NCBI RefSeq assembly: GCF_000730645.1
Contig: NZ_BBIU01000011.1
Coordinates: forward strand, 1 to 64,000
DNA length: 64,000 bases
Source of the DNA: Pseudomonas parafulva NBRC 16636 = DSM 17004
Lineage (GTDB): Bacteria > Pseudomonadota > Gammaproteobacteria > Pseudomonadales > Pseudomonadaceae
Direction of reading: 5' to 3'
The notes under the pieces are model-generated. The model saw nothing but the letters and a program-made list of their open reading frames with translations. It was not told the DNA's origin and did not search any database. Within the stretch, counting starts at the first letter, position 1, and every line of letters starts with the position of its first letter. Positions 10,276-18,733 of the stretch are shown one piece after another. The translations under genes and the position numbers were made by a program.

Positions 10276-11567
10276 GGTCGCAACAGCGCCGCCGCTGCCT
10301 CAGGGCTGGAGGGGAAATAAAAATGCACATAGGAAGCCGTCAACCGCCCCAGGCGATACACCGCCTCGTTACCCCGCCCGCCATTGGGGCTTAGGCCACG
10401 TGCAACGGGCTCCAGCGTGGTGCTGGTCAGGGAATGGTGATAGGTATGGCCACGCAGGGTGCCCTCCGGCAGTTCCACAGCCTGCAAGGCCAAGGCCGCC
10501 AGGCGTTTTTGCATGGTCGCCTCGCCAGGTAGCAGGCCCAGCAGCTCGGCACGCTCGCCAGCCACATCGGTGAGCGCTTCCAGCAAATACAGCATGCCGC
10601 CACACTCTGCCAACAGGGGCTTGCCCTGGGCGTGGTGCGCGCGAATGGCCTGGCACATCGGGGCGTTAGCGGCCAGGGCATGGTGATGCAATTCGGGGTA
10701 GCCACCAGGCAGGTACAGGCTGTCGACCGTCGGCAGCACCTGGTCATGCAGCGGCGAGAAGAACACCAGCTGCGCGCCCATGCGCCGCAGCAATTCAAGG
10801 TTGGCGCCGTAGGTGAAGGCAAAGGCCTCGTCGTGCGCCACGCCTACCCGCACACCTTCCAGCAAGGCAGTGGGTTGCAACGGCTGTGCCTGGGCGAAGG
10901 TGACCGCCGGCGGCAGGGTGGCATCGCAGCTGTCACCCAGCGCCTGCGCGGCGGCGTCCAGCCGGGTATCGAGGTCGTTCAGTTCACTGGCCTGGACCAG
11001 ACCCAGGTGGCGGCTGGGCAACTCGATGCCCCGCTCACGGGACAACCCGCCGTACCAGCGCAGCCCCTCGGTCAGGCTACCCTCAAGCAACTGGGCGTGA
11101 CGCAGGCTGCCCACCCGATTGGCCAGCACCCCGGCAAACGGCAGGTCGGGCTGATAGCGGGCCAGCCCCAGGGCCAATGCACCGAAGGTTTGAGCCATGG
11201 CCGTACCATCGATGACCGCCAGCACCGGCACGCCGAAATGGCGTGCCAGGTCCGCGCTCGAGGGGGTGCCGTCGAACAGCCCCATCACCCCTTCGATCAG
11301 GATCAGGTCGGCCTCACCTGCGGCCTCCCACAGCAATCGGCGGCTTTCCTCGGCACCGATCATCCACAGGTCCAGCTGATACACCGGCGCACCGCTGGCC
11401 CGTTCGAGAATCATCGGGTCGAGAAAATCGGGCCCGCATTTGAACACCCGTACCTTGCGGCCCAGGTTGCGGTGCAGCCGCGCCAGGGCCGCGGTCACCG
11501 TGGTCTTGCCCTGCCCTGAAGCCGGGGCTGCAATCAGTACCGCGGGGCATTGGCGGGGTGCGCTCAC
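10272..11567 (-). CDS. cobB: Cobyrinate a,c-diamide synthase CobB (CbiA)
   Basis: A 431-residue glutamine-dependent amidase that converts (hydrogeno)cobyrinate to the a,c-diamide. The N-terminal domain has the P-loop APASGQGKTTVT at residues 14-25 and KCGPDFLDP; the C-terminal amidotransferase domain has LYLPGGYPELH and the nucleophile cysteine in LLAECGGMLYL near residue 320, with a histidine in TASYVHFYFPS near the end. It overlaps cobO by 4 nt upstream and bluB by 4 nt downstream. Length is typical. Confidence 0.95.
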   Translation of the reverse strand: MSAPRQCPAVLIAAPASGQGKTTVTAALARLHRNLGRKVRVFKCGPDFLDPMILERASGAPVYQLDLWMIGAEESRRLLWEAAGEADLILIEGVMGLFDGTPSSADLARHFGVPVLAVIDGTAMAQTFGALALGLARYQPDLPFAGVLANRVGSLRHAQLLEGSLTEGLRWYGGLSRERGIELPSRHLGLVQASELNDLDTRLDAAAQALGDSCDATLPPAVTFAQAQPLQPTALLEGVRVGVAHDEAFAFTYGANLELLRRMGAQLVFFSPLHDQVLPTVDSLYLPGGYPELHHHALAANAPMCQAIRAHHAQGKPLLAECGGMLYLLEALTDVAGERAELLGLLPGEATMQKRLAALALQAVELPEGTLRGHTYHHSLTSTTLEPVARGLSPNGGRGNEAVYRLGRLTASYVHFYFPSSPEAAAALLRP

Positions 11568-12175
11568 AGTTCCACGCCCTTCTGGGCACGGATGCCGGCC
11601 TGGAATGCGTGCTTGAGCATGCCCATTTCAGTCACCGTGTCCGCCAGCTCGACCATCTCTGGTTTGGCACCGCGACCGGTGACGATCACGTGCTGCATGG
11701 GTGGGCGGGCCTGGATGTCGGACAGCACCTGGTCCAGGTCCAGATAGCCGTGCTTCAGGGCGATGTTCAATTCGTCGAGTACCACGAACTGCACAGATTC
11801 GTCCTGCAGCAGTTGACGCGACACGGCCCATGCCGCCTCGGCCGCCGCGATGTCACGCTGGCGATCCTGGGTTTCCCATGTGAAACCCTCGCCCATCACG
11901 TGGTAACGCACCTGCTCGGGGAAGCGACGGAAGAACAGCTCTTCGCCGGTGCTGTTGCGGCCTTTGATGAATTGCACGACACCGCACTGCATGCCATGGC
12001 CCAGCGCACGCGCGAGCATGCCGAACGCCGAGCTGCTCTTGCCCTTGCCATTGCCGGTCAGTACCAGCAACAAGCCGCATTCGTTGGGGGAGTTGGCGAT
12101 GCGTTCGTCGATGACCGCTTTCTTGCGCTGCATGCGCGCCAGGTGACGTTCGTCGCGTTCGGTGATTTCGCTCAT
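11564..12175 (-). CDS. cobO: Cob(I)yrinic acid a,c-diamide adenosyltransferase CobO (BtuR family)
   Basis: A 203-residue corrinoid adenosyltransferase that adds the 5'-deoxyadenosyl group from ATP to the cobalt. Seen: the P-loop TGNGKGKSSSAFG near residue 40, the motif VQFIKGRNSTGEE, and VLDELNIALKHGYLD. The ATG at 12175 (MSEITERDERH) is the standard start; longer readings extend back into the riboswitch and are not credible. A GCGGAG ribosome site precedes it by about 7 nt. It is the first gene of the cobalamin operon, directly controlled by the riboswitch upstream. Confidence 0.95.
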   Translation of the reverse strand: MSEITERDERHLARMQRKKAVIDERIANSPNECGLLLVLTGNGKGKSSSAFGMLARALGHGMQCGVVQFIKGRNSTGEELFFRRFPEQVRYHVMGEGFTWETQDRQRDIAAAEAAWAVSRQLLQDESVQFVVLDELNIALKHGYLDLDQVLSDIQARPPMQHVIVTGRGAKPEMVELADTVTEMGMLKHAFQAGIRAQKGVEL

Positions 12176-12278
12176 GGGGGGCTCCGCTGGCTGGCACCAC
12201 GGCAAGCCATGGCGACAGGGAATAAGCAGGCAAAAGGAGCGCGCGCAGGAGCCATGGCTGAACGCCACGGTGCACCGC

Positions 12279-12297
12279 GCATCACCCTCCGTGATGC
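12279..12297 (-). promoter_or_regulatory. Hairpin between riboswitch aptamer and cobO
   Basis: A perfect 7-bp stem GCATCAC/GTGATGC with a 5-nt loop lies just downstream of the aptamer in the transcript, about 100 nt before the cobO ATG. It is not followed by a U-run, so it is not a classical terminator. It could be part of the riboswitch expression platform; that is inference. Confidence 0.35.
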
Positions 12298-12307
12298 CGT
12301 TGGCAGT

Positions 12308-12505
12308 GTCAGGCCGGTCTCCGGGCTTGCGAGCGGGCACCGGCCCAAGCCTGCGCACCTTCCCGGGTACAGAAACCCAGTGGTATTGCGCGGCCGTCAC
12401 TCACTTACCGTTGCGGGGGCAGCGCCGGAATCGCGCCATGCTGGCACCCACCGGCTTCCCTGTTTCACCCCTTGGCGGGGCACCTGAAACACGCGCGAAG
12501 GTTAG
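12308..12505 (-). promoter_or_regulatory. Cobalamin (AdoCbl) riboswitch upstream of cobO
   Basis: Read on the minus strand, this leader shows the conserved blocks of the cobalamin riboswitch in order: GAAGCCGGTG preceded by a GGTGAAACAGG-type segment, the core GCCCCCGCAACGGTAAG, the B12-box-like ATACCACTGGG, and the closing AGCCCGGAGACCGGCCTGAC. It starts about 330 nt upstream of the cobO ATG and reads into the ten-gene cob operon. The expected action is repression when adenosylcobalamin binds. The class is certain from these motifs; the exact ends are approximate. Confidence 0.93.
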
Positions 12506-12668
12506 AGGGTTGCGTCGGGAGCGTCAATCGACGCAGCCCGTAGGCGGGATAACAAAGCGACCCGGCTCGATGGCCATTCGGCAAAACTGTGCCACACTGA
12601 AAGCAAGTGATATCACATAGCCATTACGCAGGTCGTACGCCCCCATAATCACAACAGGAGTGCGCAGC
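12506..12668. other. Intergenic spacer between the cob riboswitch and the 192-residue gene
   Basis: Divergent spacer that should hold the cob operon promoter (minus strand) and the promoter of the plus-strand gene at 12669. A CATAAT sequence at 12644-12649, 20 nt before the plus-strand start codon, could be a -10 element. I see no repeat or RNA here. Confidence 0.4.
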
Positions 12669-13247
12669 ATGCGAGGCCATCTGATCAACAACCCGCGCCT
12701 GGAATTTCTGGCGCCTGTGTTCGAACGCTGGGTGGAATGCATCGACCGCTACAACCGCTGCGCCGGCGACGCCGAGGCACCTTACTGGCACGGCGCAACG
12801 GCCAATGCAGGGCTGCTGGCAGCGGCGGCCTGGCAAGCAGAACTGACCGCGCTGCAGCAGTTTTCAGGCAAGAAACAACGGGACGACGAGGACCGTGAGG
12901 CACGCTGCGACCTATGGATCAGCAGCCTCGACGAGGCGCTTTACCTGAGTGTGAGCCAGCGCTGGCCGAAAATGGCCGGCCTGGACATGGCGGCAGCCCT
13001 GCAACAGACTGCGGCCCTGGCTCACCAAGTGGCTTACCCCAGCCAGCTGAAAGCCGGCGCCCTGTTCATCAGCCCGTGCAAGGCAGGGCAACATGCCAGC
13101 CCCGAGGAACTCCAGGACCTGGTGGACGACCTGCAGAAGCATACTGCGTGCGCCATTGCCTGGTATTTCCCCTACGCCTACCGCAAGCTGCACGACGCAC
13201 TGGGTAACTACTACCCAGGCGTTGCGCTGCTGCTCAGGCAAAGTTGA
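12669..13247 (+). CDS. Unrecognised 192-residue protein
   Basis: I do not recognise a family. The protein is soluble-looking, without signal peptide or membrane segment. It has an aromatic, charged N-terminus (EFLAPVFERWVECIDRYNR), an acidic-basic stretch KKQRDDEDREARC and a C-terminal AWYFPYAYRKLHDALGNYY. The ATG at 12669 is chosen over an in-frame GTG 9 nt upstream because AGGAG sits 8 nt before the ATG. It is convergent with the ADP-ribosyltransferase toxin gene, with only 21 bp between the two stop codons. Confidence 0.7.
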   Translation: MRGHLINNPRLEFLAPVFERWVECIDRYNRCAGDAEAPYWHGATANAGLLAAAAWQAELTALQQFSGKKQRDDEDREARCDLWISSLDEALYLSVSQRWPKMAGLDMAAALQQTAALAHQVAYPSQLKAGALFISPCKAGQHASPEELQDLVDDLQKHTACAIAWYFPYAYRKLHDALGNYYPGVALLLRQS

Positions 13248-13268
13248 ACAACGTACTGGGCTGGCCGG

Positions 13269-15812
13269 TCACGCAGGGAAAAACCGCTTTGCCAACGCCG
13301 GCGTACGCAGGCGCCTGCTGAATACGCCGGGGTCGAATACCTGGCCCGTGCGCAGGTCGTGAACCACGCCGGAAGCAGGCTTAACCGTACGGCCCAGGGT
13401 AACCAGGATAAAGTGGTAACCGGCCCCGTATACCTGCTCCACATTCTCCACCCGGAAGTACTGCCCAGGCAGAAACAACGTTTCTGCTTCATCCCAGTAC
13501 AGCGAAAAAGCGCTGACCGGGGTGCCATCCTCATAACGCCCGGCAGGCAGCTGGTAAATCACGGAACTGTCATCGAACTCCCTGGCGTTACCACGCGCCT
13601 GCCCAGGTAATACACGTGAGGCGAACTCCGCTGCCTTATAGGGGTTTTCGGTAAAGGACGTCAGGTCCGTAGTTACCAGCGTGTCCCCCACCTTCAGCCG
13701 ACCTGTACGATAGGGTGCCGCACCGGTGTGGCGCGCTGCATTGCCACCGCGGTACAGCGTCACCGCGTTACTCTTGGGCAGCCGCTCGAGCGAGTCAGCC
13801 AGGTTGGCGATATAGCTGTCTTCGTCCCCATACCGATAGCGGCCATGGCGGAACACATCATTCACTTGCGACTCGTCGCTGGTGTAGTACTCGATCAACG
13901 AATTGAAATACTCACGCTCGTGACGGTACGAATATTCAGGGGCGTTTCTGACCATCACGCAGTCCAGCCCATTGGCATCCACATCGGGCGCACGTCCCTC
14001 CGATACCGTAGGCAACATCCAGGATTCCAGAAGGGCTTTCTGACGCCTCAGCGCCTGGGTGCTAAGGGCCTTGCTCTGTGCAGAATCCAAGCCGGCGTAG
14101 GTGTCCCAGAAAGGGGAGTTTACGGTGGCGACGTTCTCTATAGCGGGGGGGTTGCCGCCTGCCAGGCGGGGCGGCACCAGTAGTTCCCATTCACCGCTGG
14201 CACTCAGGCGGACCGGGCGCAGGGGCCCGAATGCGTATGGGTTTTCGGCCGGCACGATCAGCCAGCATGACAGGTCGGTGCTGTAACGGACCCGGTACGA
14301 CAAACCGTTCAGCTTGATCCAGCAGGAGCCATCCTCCTGCACCAGCACGCCCGCCAACCGACCTTCACGGCCCGTTTCACCCACCAGCAGGTTGTTGGTT
14401 TCCAAACCCTCCGCGGCCGTGGTCGCTGACGTCTGCACTTGCCAGTGCTCCAGTGAAATCGTGGCTTCATGCTGGGGTGCCTGATAGGCCAGCGAGTCGA
14501 AACTGGCCTGGAACATCACATCCACCAGGTTGAGTGCAGCCATGAGCGTATCGATCATGGCTGCGCGTAACGCCGCCTTGCGCCCGTCATCGTCTCGTGC
14601 ATCCAGCGCAGCATCCACCTCCAGCGCCACCCGGCTGACGGTGACCCCGAGCATGACCCAAAGCACCGGTCGCCCGAGGGGCGCAAAGCCGCCAAACACC
14701 TTCAGGAATGCCCCAAGGTAGCCTCGCCAGAGCACCTTGCGCAGGTCCTGGTTGCTGATCATCAGGTTGGCATTGCTGTGCATCTCGGCACGGGACAAGT
14801 TGGCCATGTAGTCGAAGAAGTCGTTCTGCACCGCGCGTTTCAGGGGTTGCAACAGCACCTGCGCAGCTTCTGCTGAGGCACTCTGGGCCAAATTGTGCAG
14901 CTGCCCATGGATACGCTTCACCCTGCCGTCATCATAGAGATGCGTAGCCCGCATGAACTGACCCAACCACTGCGAGTCCTGCAGGCTCGTGCGCAACCAG
15001 CCGGCCATGGCGCGCTCGGACTCGAATGCCCACAAGGCCTGCTCGGCCCAGGGCAGATACAGCATCGCGCGTCCGTTCTGCTCATGCAGGCTATAAAGGC
15101 AACCGCGGTCGTCATGATCGAATGCGTAGCGGTAAACCTTCAATGGGCGCTGGCTACTGTCATGCTCCAGCCGGGCCAGTGCAGGCAGCTCGTTTGCACT
15201 CAAGCGGTCAGTAACCAAGGCGCGCAACTGCGCCCACTGCGTGCTGTTTATCTTGCCGGCCTGCGCCGCATGCCGGGCTTGGGCCAACAGGTTGATCTTG
15301 GCCAGCACACGAAAATGCCGGCCATGCCGAACCCAGAACTCATCGACACGCTGACGGTAGAGGCTGGCGAAATCCAGCGCCCACAAATCAGCCAGCACGT
15401 CGCTGGGCAGCATCGGCACTTCATTGTGTTCGTCAAACCGCCCGGCATGAGGGCCCTGGCGATAGAAGCCGCCGTAAACGTTCAGTTCGTCGGAGGCCTC
15501 CTGAAAACCCGGGTCAAAGCGCTCGATCACCAGCTGCGGCAGCCGCAGCGACTTGCTGGGGCGCCCCGAATGCTGCCAGCCGGTGAACGTGCGCGGGCTG
15601 CTGGTAGCGGTGCCTTGAAACTGGTGCCACCAGACGAACCGGGGGTCAATAGCCTTGCCGGTACGGCGCAGCAGGATTTGCGTGGCCTGCTCCCTGGCCA
15701 ACTCATAGGGGTCGGGGTAGTCCCGGATGATCTTGTCGACCAATCGCGCCAGCGGCATACCAGCAGTTATCGCATCCAGGCCACGGTCGACTTTTTCCAG
15801 AAGGTTCTTCAT
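13269..15812 (-). CDS. Large toxin-like protein with C-terminal ADP-ribosyltransferase domain
   Basis: 847 residues. The N-terminal about 450 residues resemble the dermonecrotic-toxin-like (DUF6543) region found in large pseudomonad toxins (DPRFVWWHQF, VYGGFYRQG), with a hydrophobic helical stretch at about 362-435 that may be membrane-targeting. The C-terminal 170 residues match an R-S-E class mono-ADP-ribosyltransferase: the arginine in VTLYRGG (R688), the serine motif TTDLTSFTENPYKAAEF (S719), and the EAE pair in WDEAETLFLPG (E775, E777). This predicts NAD-dependent modification of an arginine or similar residue in a target protein. No signal peptide is seen, so export would need a dedicated system. 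CAGGAG precedes the ATG. The real target and route are unknown. Confidence 0.78.
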   Translation of the reverse strand: MKNLLEKVDRGLDAITAGMPLARLVDKIIRDYPDPYELAREQATQILLRRTGKAIDPRFVWWHQFQGTATSSPRTFTGWQHSGRPSKSLRLPQLVIERFDPGFQEASDELNVYGGFYRQGPHAGRFDEHNEVPMLPSDVLADLWALDFASLYRQRVDEFWVRHGRHFRVLAKINLLAQARHAAQAGKINSTQWAQLRALVTDRLSANELPALARLEHDSSQRPLKVYRYAFDHDDRGCLYSLHEQNGRAMLYLPWAEQALWAFESERAMAGWLRTSLQDSQWLGQFMRATHLYDDGRVKRIHGQLHNLAQSASAEAAQVLLQPLKRAVQNDFFDYMANLSRAEMHSNANLMISNQDLRKVLWRGYLGAFLKVFGGFAPLGRPVLWVMLGVTVSRVALEVDAALDARDDDGRKAALRAAMIDTLMAALNLVDVMFQASFDSLAYQAPQHEATISLEHWQVQTSATTAAEGLETNNLLVGETGREGRLAGVLVQEDGSCWIKLNGLSYRVRYSTDLSCWLIVPAENPYAFGPLRPVRLSASGEWELLVPPRLAGGNPPAIENVATVNSPFWDTYAGLDSAQSKALSTQALRRQKALLESWMLPTVSEGRAPDVDANGLDCVMVRNAPEYSYRHEREYFNSLIEYYTSDESQVNDVFRHGRYRYGDEDSYIANLADSLERLPKSNAVTLYRGGNAARHTGAAPYRTGRLKVGDTLVTTDLTSFTENPYKAAEFASRVLPGQARGNAREFDDSSVIYQLPAGRYEDGTPVSAFSLYWDEAETLFLPGQYFRVENVEQVYGAGYHFILVTLGRTVKPASGVVHDLRTGQVFDPGVFSRRLRTPALAKRFFPA

Positions 15813-15961
15813 GGGTACTCCTGCCTCGGGTTGTCAGGCACCCATGCTGCCTAGCGAGGTGGTCAGCAGGCGGTAGCGGTGTAGCCCCTGGTCACAGCGA
15901 CTGAACCCAGCAGACCCGGCTATTCTCTGAAGCACTACCTGCCGCACTGAGAGACGCCCCC

Positions 15962-17278
15962 ATGAATCGCCCGCCCGTTCCACTGTTGCTCGTGCTGTGT
16001 GCCGGCCTGGCAGGCTGCGGCGAAACGGCCCGCCTGGCGGTAGCCGATGGCACGGGCCCTACCCCGCAGCTCCCGCCTCCCGCTGCAACCCTGTTCCCCA
16101 CCGTCAACATCGCACCGGCCACCGGCTGGCCCAAGGGGCTGATGCCTCAGGCAGCACCAGGCTTGCACGTGACCCGCTTTGCTGCAGGGCTGGACCACCC
16201 CCGATGGCTCTACGTACTGCCCAATGGCGATGTCCTGGTGGCGGAAACCAATGCGCCCGCCAAGCCCGAGGACAGTCGCGGCGTACGTGGTTGGGCCATG
16301 GGGCTGGCCATGAAACGTGCAGGCGCAGCAGTGCCCAGCCGCAACCGCATCACGCTGCTGCGCGACGCCGACCATGACGGTGTAGCTGAAACCCGCACGT
16401 CCTTTATAGAAGGGCTCAATTCACCCTTCGGCATGGCGTTGATCGGCAACGACTTTTACGTGGCTGATACGGACAAACTGCTGCGCTTTCACTACGAACC
16501 CGGTATGCAGCAGGTTACCGGTGCAGGCGAGGTGGTGACCGAACTGCCTGCTGGCCCCTTGAATCACCACTGGACAAAAAACGTGATCGCCAGCCCGGAC
16601 GGCAAACGGCTGTACGTGACCGTGGGCTCGAACAGCAACGTGGGCGAAAACGGTCTGGAGAAGGAAGCTGAACGGGCCGCGATCTGGGAGGTAGACCCGG
16701 CCACCGGCAAGCATTGGATCTATGCCAGCGGCCTGCGCAACCCTAACGGGCTGGCGTGGCAGCCAGGCAGTGGCGCCCTGTGGACCGCTGTCAACGAGCG
16801 TGACGAAATCGGCAGTGACCTGGTACCGGACTACATCACGTCTGTGAAAAAAGGCGGGTTCTACGGTTGGCCATACAGTTACTACGGGCAACATGTGGAC
16901 AACCGGGTGCAGCCGCAAGACCCTGCCAAGGTCAGCAAGGCAATAGCGCCCGATTACGCAGTGGGGCCCCATACCGCGTCCCTCGGGCTGGCCTTTGTCG
17001 ACCACGGTGTGTTGCCGCCGAGCTTTGGCCAAGGCGCCTTGATAGGGCAGCACGGCTCGTGGAACCGGCAGCCCTACAGTGGCTACAAAGTAATCTTCGT
17101 ACCGTTCGACAGCGCCGGCATACCGGCCGGCCCACCCGTGGACCTATTGACCGGCTTCCTCGACCAGGCGGGTAATGCCATGGGCCGACCGGTCGGCGTC
17201 GTGCAGGACAGCCACGGTGGTGTGCTGGTGGCTGACGATGTGGGCAGCAGCATATGGCGGGTCAGCAAAGCCCCCTGA
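15962..17278 (+). CDS. Sorbosone dehydrogenase-like PQQ-type sugar dehydrogenase, lipoprotein
   Basis: A 438-residue beta-propeller protein of the soluble aldose/sorbosone dehydrogenase type. The N-terminus is a lipoprotein signal with lipobox LAGC near residue 19, so it is probably anchored in the periplasm. Propeller motifs: [70 protein letters not shown] and [17 protein letters not shown]. Proteins of this fold oxidise sugars or polyols with PQQ; the substrate cannot be read. It stands alone, divergent from the toxin gene and convergent with the NlpC/P60 gene. Confidence 0.85.
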   Translation: MNRPPVPLLLVLCAGLAGCGETARLAVADGTGPTPQLPPPAATLFPTVNIAPATGWPKGLMPQAAPGLHVTRFAAGLDHPRWLYVLPNGDVLVAETNAPAKPEDSRGVRGWAMGLAMKRAGAAVPSRNRITLLRDADHDGVAETRTSFIEGLNSPFGMALIGNDFYVADTDKLLRFHYEPGMQQVTGAGEVVTELPAGPLNHHWTKNVIASPDGKRLYVTVGSNSNVGENGLEKEAERAAIWEVDPATGKHWIYASGLRNPNGLAWQPGSGALWTAVNERDEIGSDLVPDYITSVKKGGFYGWPYSYYGQHVDNRVQPQDPAKVSKAIAPDYAVGPHTASLGLAFVDHGVLPPSFGQGALIGQHGSWNRQPYSGYKVIFVPFDSAGIPAGPPVDLLTGFLDQAGNAMGRPVGVVQDSHGGVLVADDVGSSIWRVSKAP

Positions 17279-17284
17279 GCATAC

Positions 17285-17821
17285 TCAGGGGTTCTGCGCC
17301 AGGTGCCCCTGCTGGATCACCCGCTTGGCCTGCAAGTAAGCCTTGGCCCAGTAGCTGTTGGACAGGTAGTCCAGGCGCACGGTGCCACCGGTGGAAGGGG
17401 CGTGCACGAAGCGCCCGTCGCCCACATAGATGCCCGCATGGCTGACCTGCGACCCACCCCCTGTGGCGAAGAACACCAGGTCCCCGGACTGCAGGGACTT
17501 GGCATCTACCGTTGGCGCTTGCATGACGATCATCTCCCGCGTGGAGCGCGGCAGGCTGATACCGGCGGCATCGCGGTAGACGTATTTGATGAGGCCGCTG
17601 CAGTCGAAGCCAGAGTCCGGGGTGTTGCCGCCCCAACGGTAGGGCGTACCCACCAGGCCAATCGCGCGGATGAGCACGTCATCGGCGACGGGCGAAGCGC
17701 TCGGCTGGCTGTACACGACCCGTGGCTGAACCACCACCGGGGCAGGTGCTGGTGGCCGACTGGAACAGGCAGCCAGAAGGGCTGCCAGGGAAAGCAATGC
17801 GAAGCGCGCCATCGTTGTCAT
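17285..17821 (-). CDS. NlpC/P60 peptidoglycan hydrolase, lipoprotein (first copy)
   Basis: A 178-residue outer-membrane-type lipoprotein (lipobox LAAC followed by SSRPP) with a C-terminal NlpC/P60 cysteine endopeptidase domain that would cut peptide cross-bridges of peptidoglycan. The catalytic cysteine is in DSGFDCSGLIKYV, and the histidine in QVSHAGIYVGDGRFVHAPS. The ATG at 17821 is chosen because AGGA lies 10 nt upstream; a TTG 6 nt further upstream is less likely. It is closely related to the neighbouring gene at 17962-18606, from which it is separated by a strong hairpin. Confidence 0.9.
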   Translation of the reverse strand: MTTMARFALLSLAALLAACSSRPPAPAPVVVQPRVVYSQPSASPVADDVLIRAIGLVGTPYRWGGNTPDSGFDCSGLIKYVYRDAAGISLPRSTREMIVMQAPTVDAKSLQSGDLVFFATGGGSQVSHAGIYVGDGRFVHAPSTGGTVRLDYLSNSYWAKAYLQAKRVIQQGHLAQNP

Positions 17822-17902
17822 GGCCAAAACATCCTGTCTGAGGTCGCTGGGCCGCAGCCGAAAAGAGTTGAGAACTTAGATTAGACGTTTTCTGTAAATG
17901 CG

Positions 17903-17941
17903 CACGGCGGCGAGCTTTTTTTGAAAAGCAACGCCGCCGTG
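17903..17941. repeat. Long two-part hairpin between the two NlpC/P60 genes
   Basis: A perfect 10-bp inverted repeat CACGGCGGCG/CGCCGCCGTG encloses a second 6-bp inverted repeat GCTTTT/AAAAGC with a 4-nt loop; only one base on one side and two on the other are unpaired. No long U-run follows on the minus strand, so it is not a standard terminator. It may stabilise or attenuate the transcript between the paralogous genes. Confidence 0.6.
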
Positions 17942-17961
17942 GCAGGGTATATCACATGCTA

Positions 17962-18606
17962 TCAGTTGCGCGCGATACTGGTCGGCGCCATGGCCAAGGC
18001 ACGCTTGGCTTCGATGAAGGTCTTGCTCCAGTAACGGTCACCGAGGCTGTCGATGCGTACGCCACCGCTGCGGCGGCTGCTGGAGTGGATGAACTGGTTG
18101 TCACCCAGGTAGATACCTGCATGGCTGACGCGGCCCCGGCCGTTGGTGCTGAAGAACAGCAAGTCACCTGGCTTGAGCTTGTTGCGCGCAACCTTGGGTG
18201 CATCGACGTTGATCATTTCACGCGTTGAGCGTGGCAGGGTCATGCCCGCCTCTTCGCGGAACAGGTAGCCGATGAAACCACTGCAATCGAAGCCAGACTG
18301 TTCCGAGGTACCGCCAAAGCGGTAGCGGGTGCCGATCAACGACATGCCGCGCTCCAGAATACTGTCGGCCAGAACCGGCAGTTGGTAGGGCTTGCTGCTG
18401 GAGAAAGCCTCCAGGTCATCTTCAGTGGCCACTTCTTGCGGTTCGCCGAACACCGACGACGACGAGGCTTTGGCCTTGATCGCCGGCTGTACGGCGACCG
18501 GAGTGTGATCCTGGGGCTGCGAATAAGAAGCTGGGCCTTGGGCCGCGCAGCCAAAAAGCAGGGTCACGAGTGCGAGTGGCACGAGGGGTGCGAAGCGCTT
18601 GAGCAT
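17962..18606 (-). CDS. NlpC/P60 peptidoglycan hydrolase, lipoprotein (second copy)
   Basis: A 214-residue lipoprotein with lipobox LLFGCAAQ near residue 20 and a C-terminal NlpC/P60 domain: catalytic cysteine in QSGFDCSGFIGYL and histidine in RVSHAGIYLGDNQFIHSSS. A low-complexity linker of about 70 residues joins anchor and enzyme. It is a paralogue of the next gene downstream; the order of motifs and spacing are the same. The start is uncertain: the ATG at 18606 gives a normal signal peptide, while a GTG 6 nt upstream is possible; the nearest AGGA is about 20 nt away. Confidence 0.88.
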   Translation of the reverse strand: MLKRFAPLVPLALVTLLFGCAAQGPASYSQPQDHTPVAVQPAIKAKASSSSVFGEPQEVATEDDLEAFSSSKPYQLPVLADSILERGMSLIGTRYRFGGTSEQSGFDCSGFIGYLFREEAGMTLPRSTREMINVDAPKVARNKLKPGDLLFFSTNGRGRVSHAGIYLGDNQFIHSSSRRSGGVRIDSLGDRYWSKTFIEAKRALAMAPTSIARN

Positions 18607-18733
18607 GGGCACAACCGTGTCTGTAATCCTTTAGTGGGGTGGAACTATGCCCTCTATGATGGCGATTTGCAAATTTTATCGAAAAAGATGTGACTTTTCT
18701 GTGAGGCCGCTCTAGCCCAGCGTTTTCAGGGGG

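Noticed and set aside
12176..12400. Extension of CobO by 75 residues
   Set aside because: The extra codons are riboswitch leader, not protein.
14895..15854. 319-codon plus-strand frame opposite the toxin gene
   Set aside because: Shadow of the toxin gene; no domain and no ribosome site.
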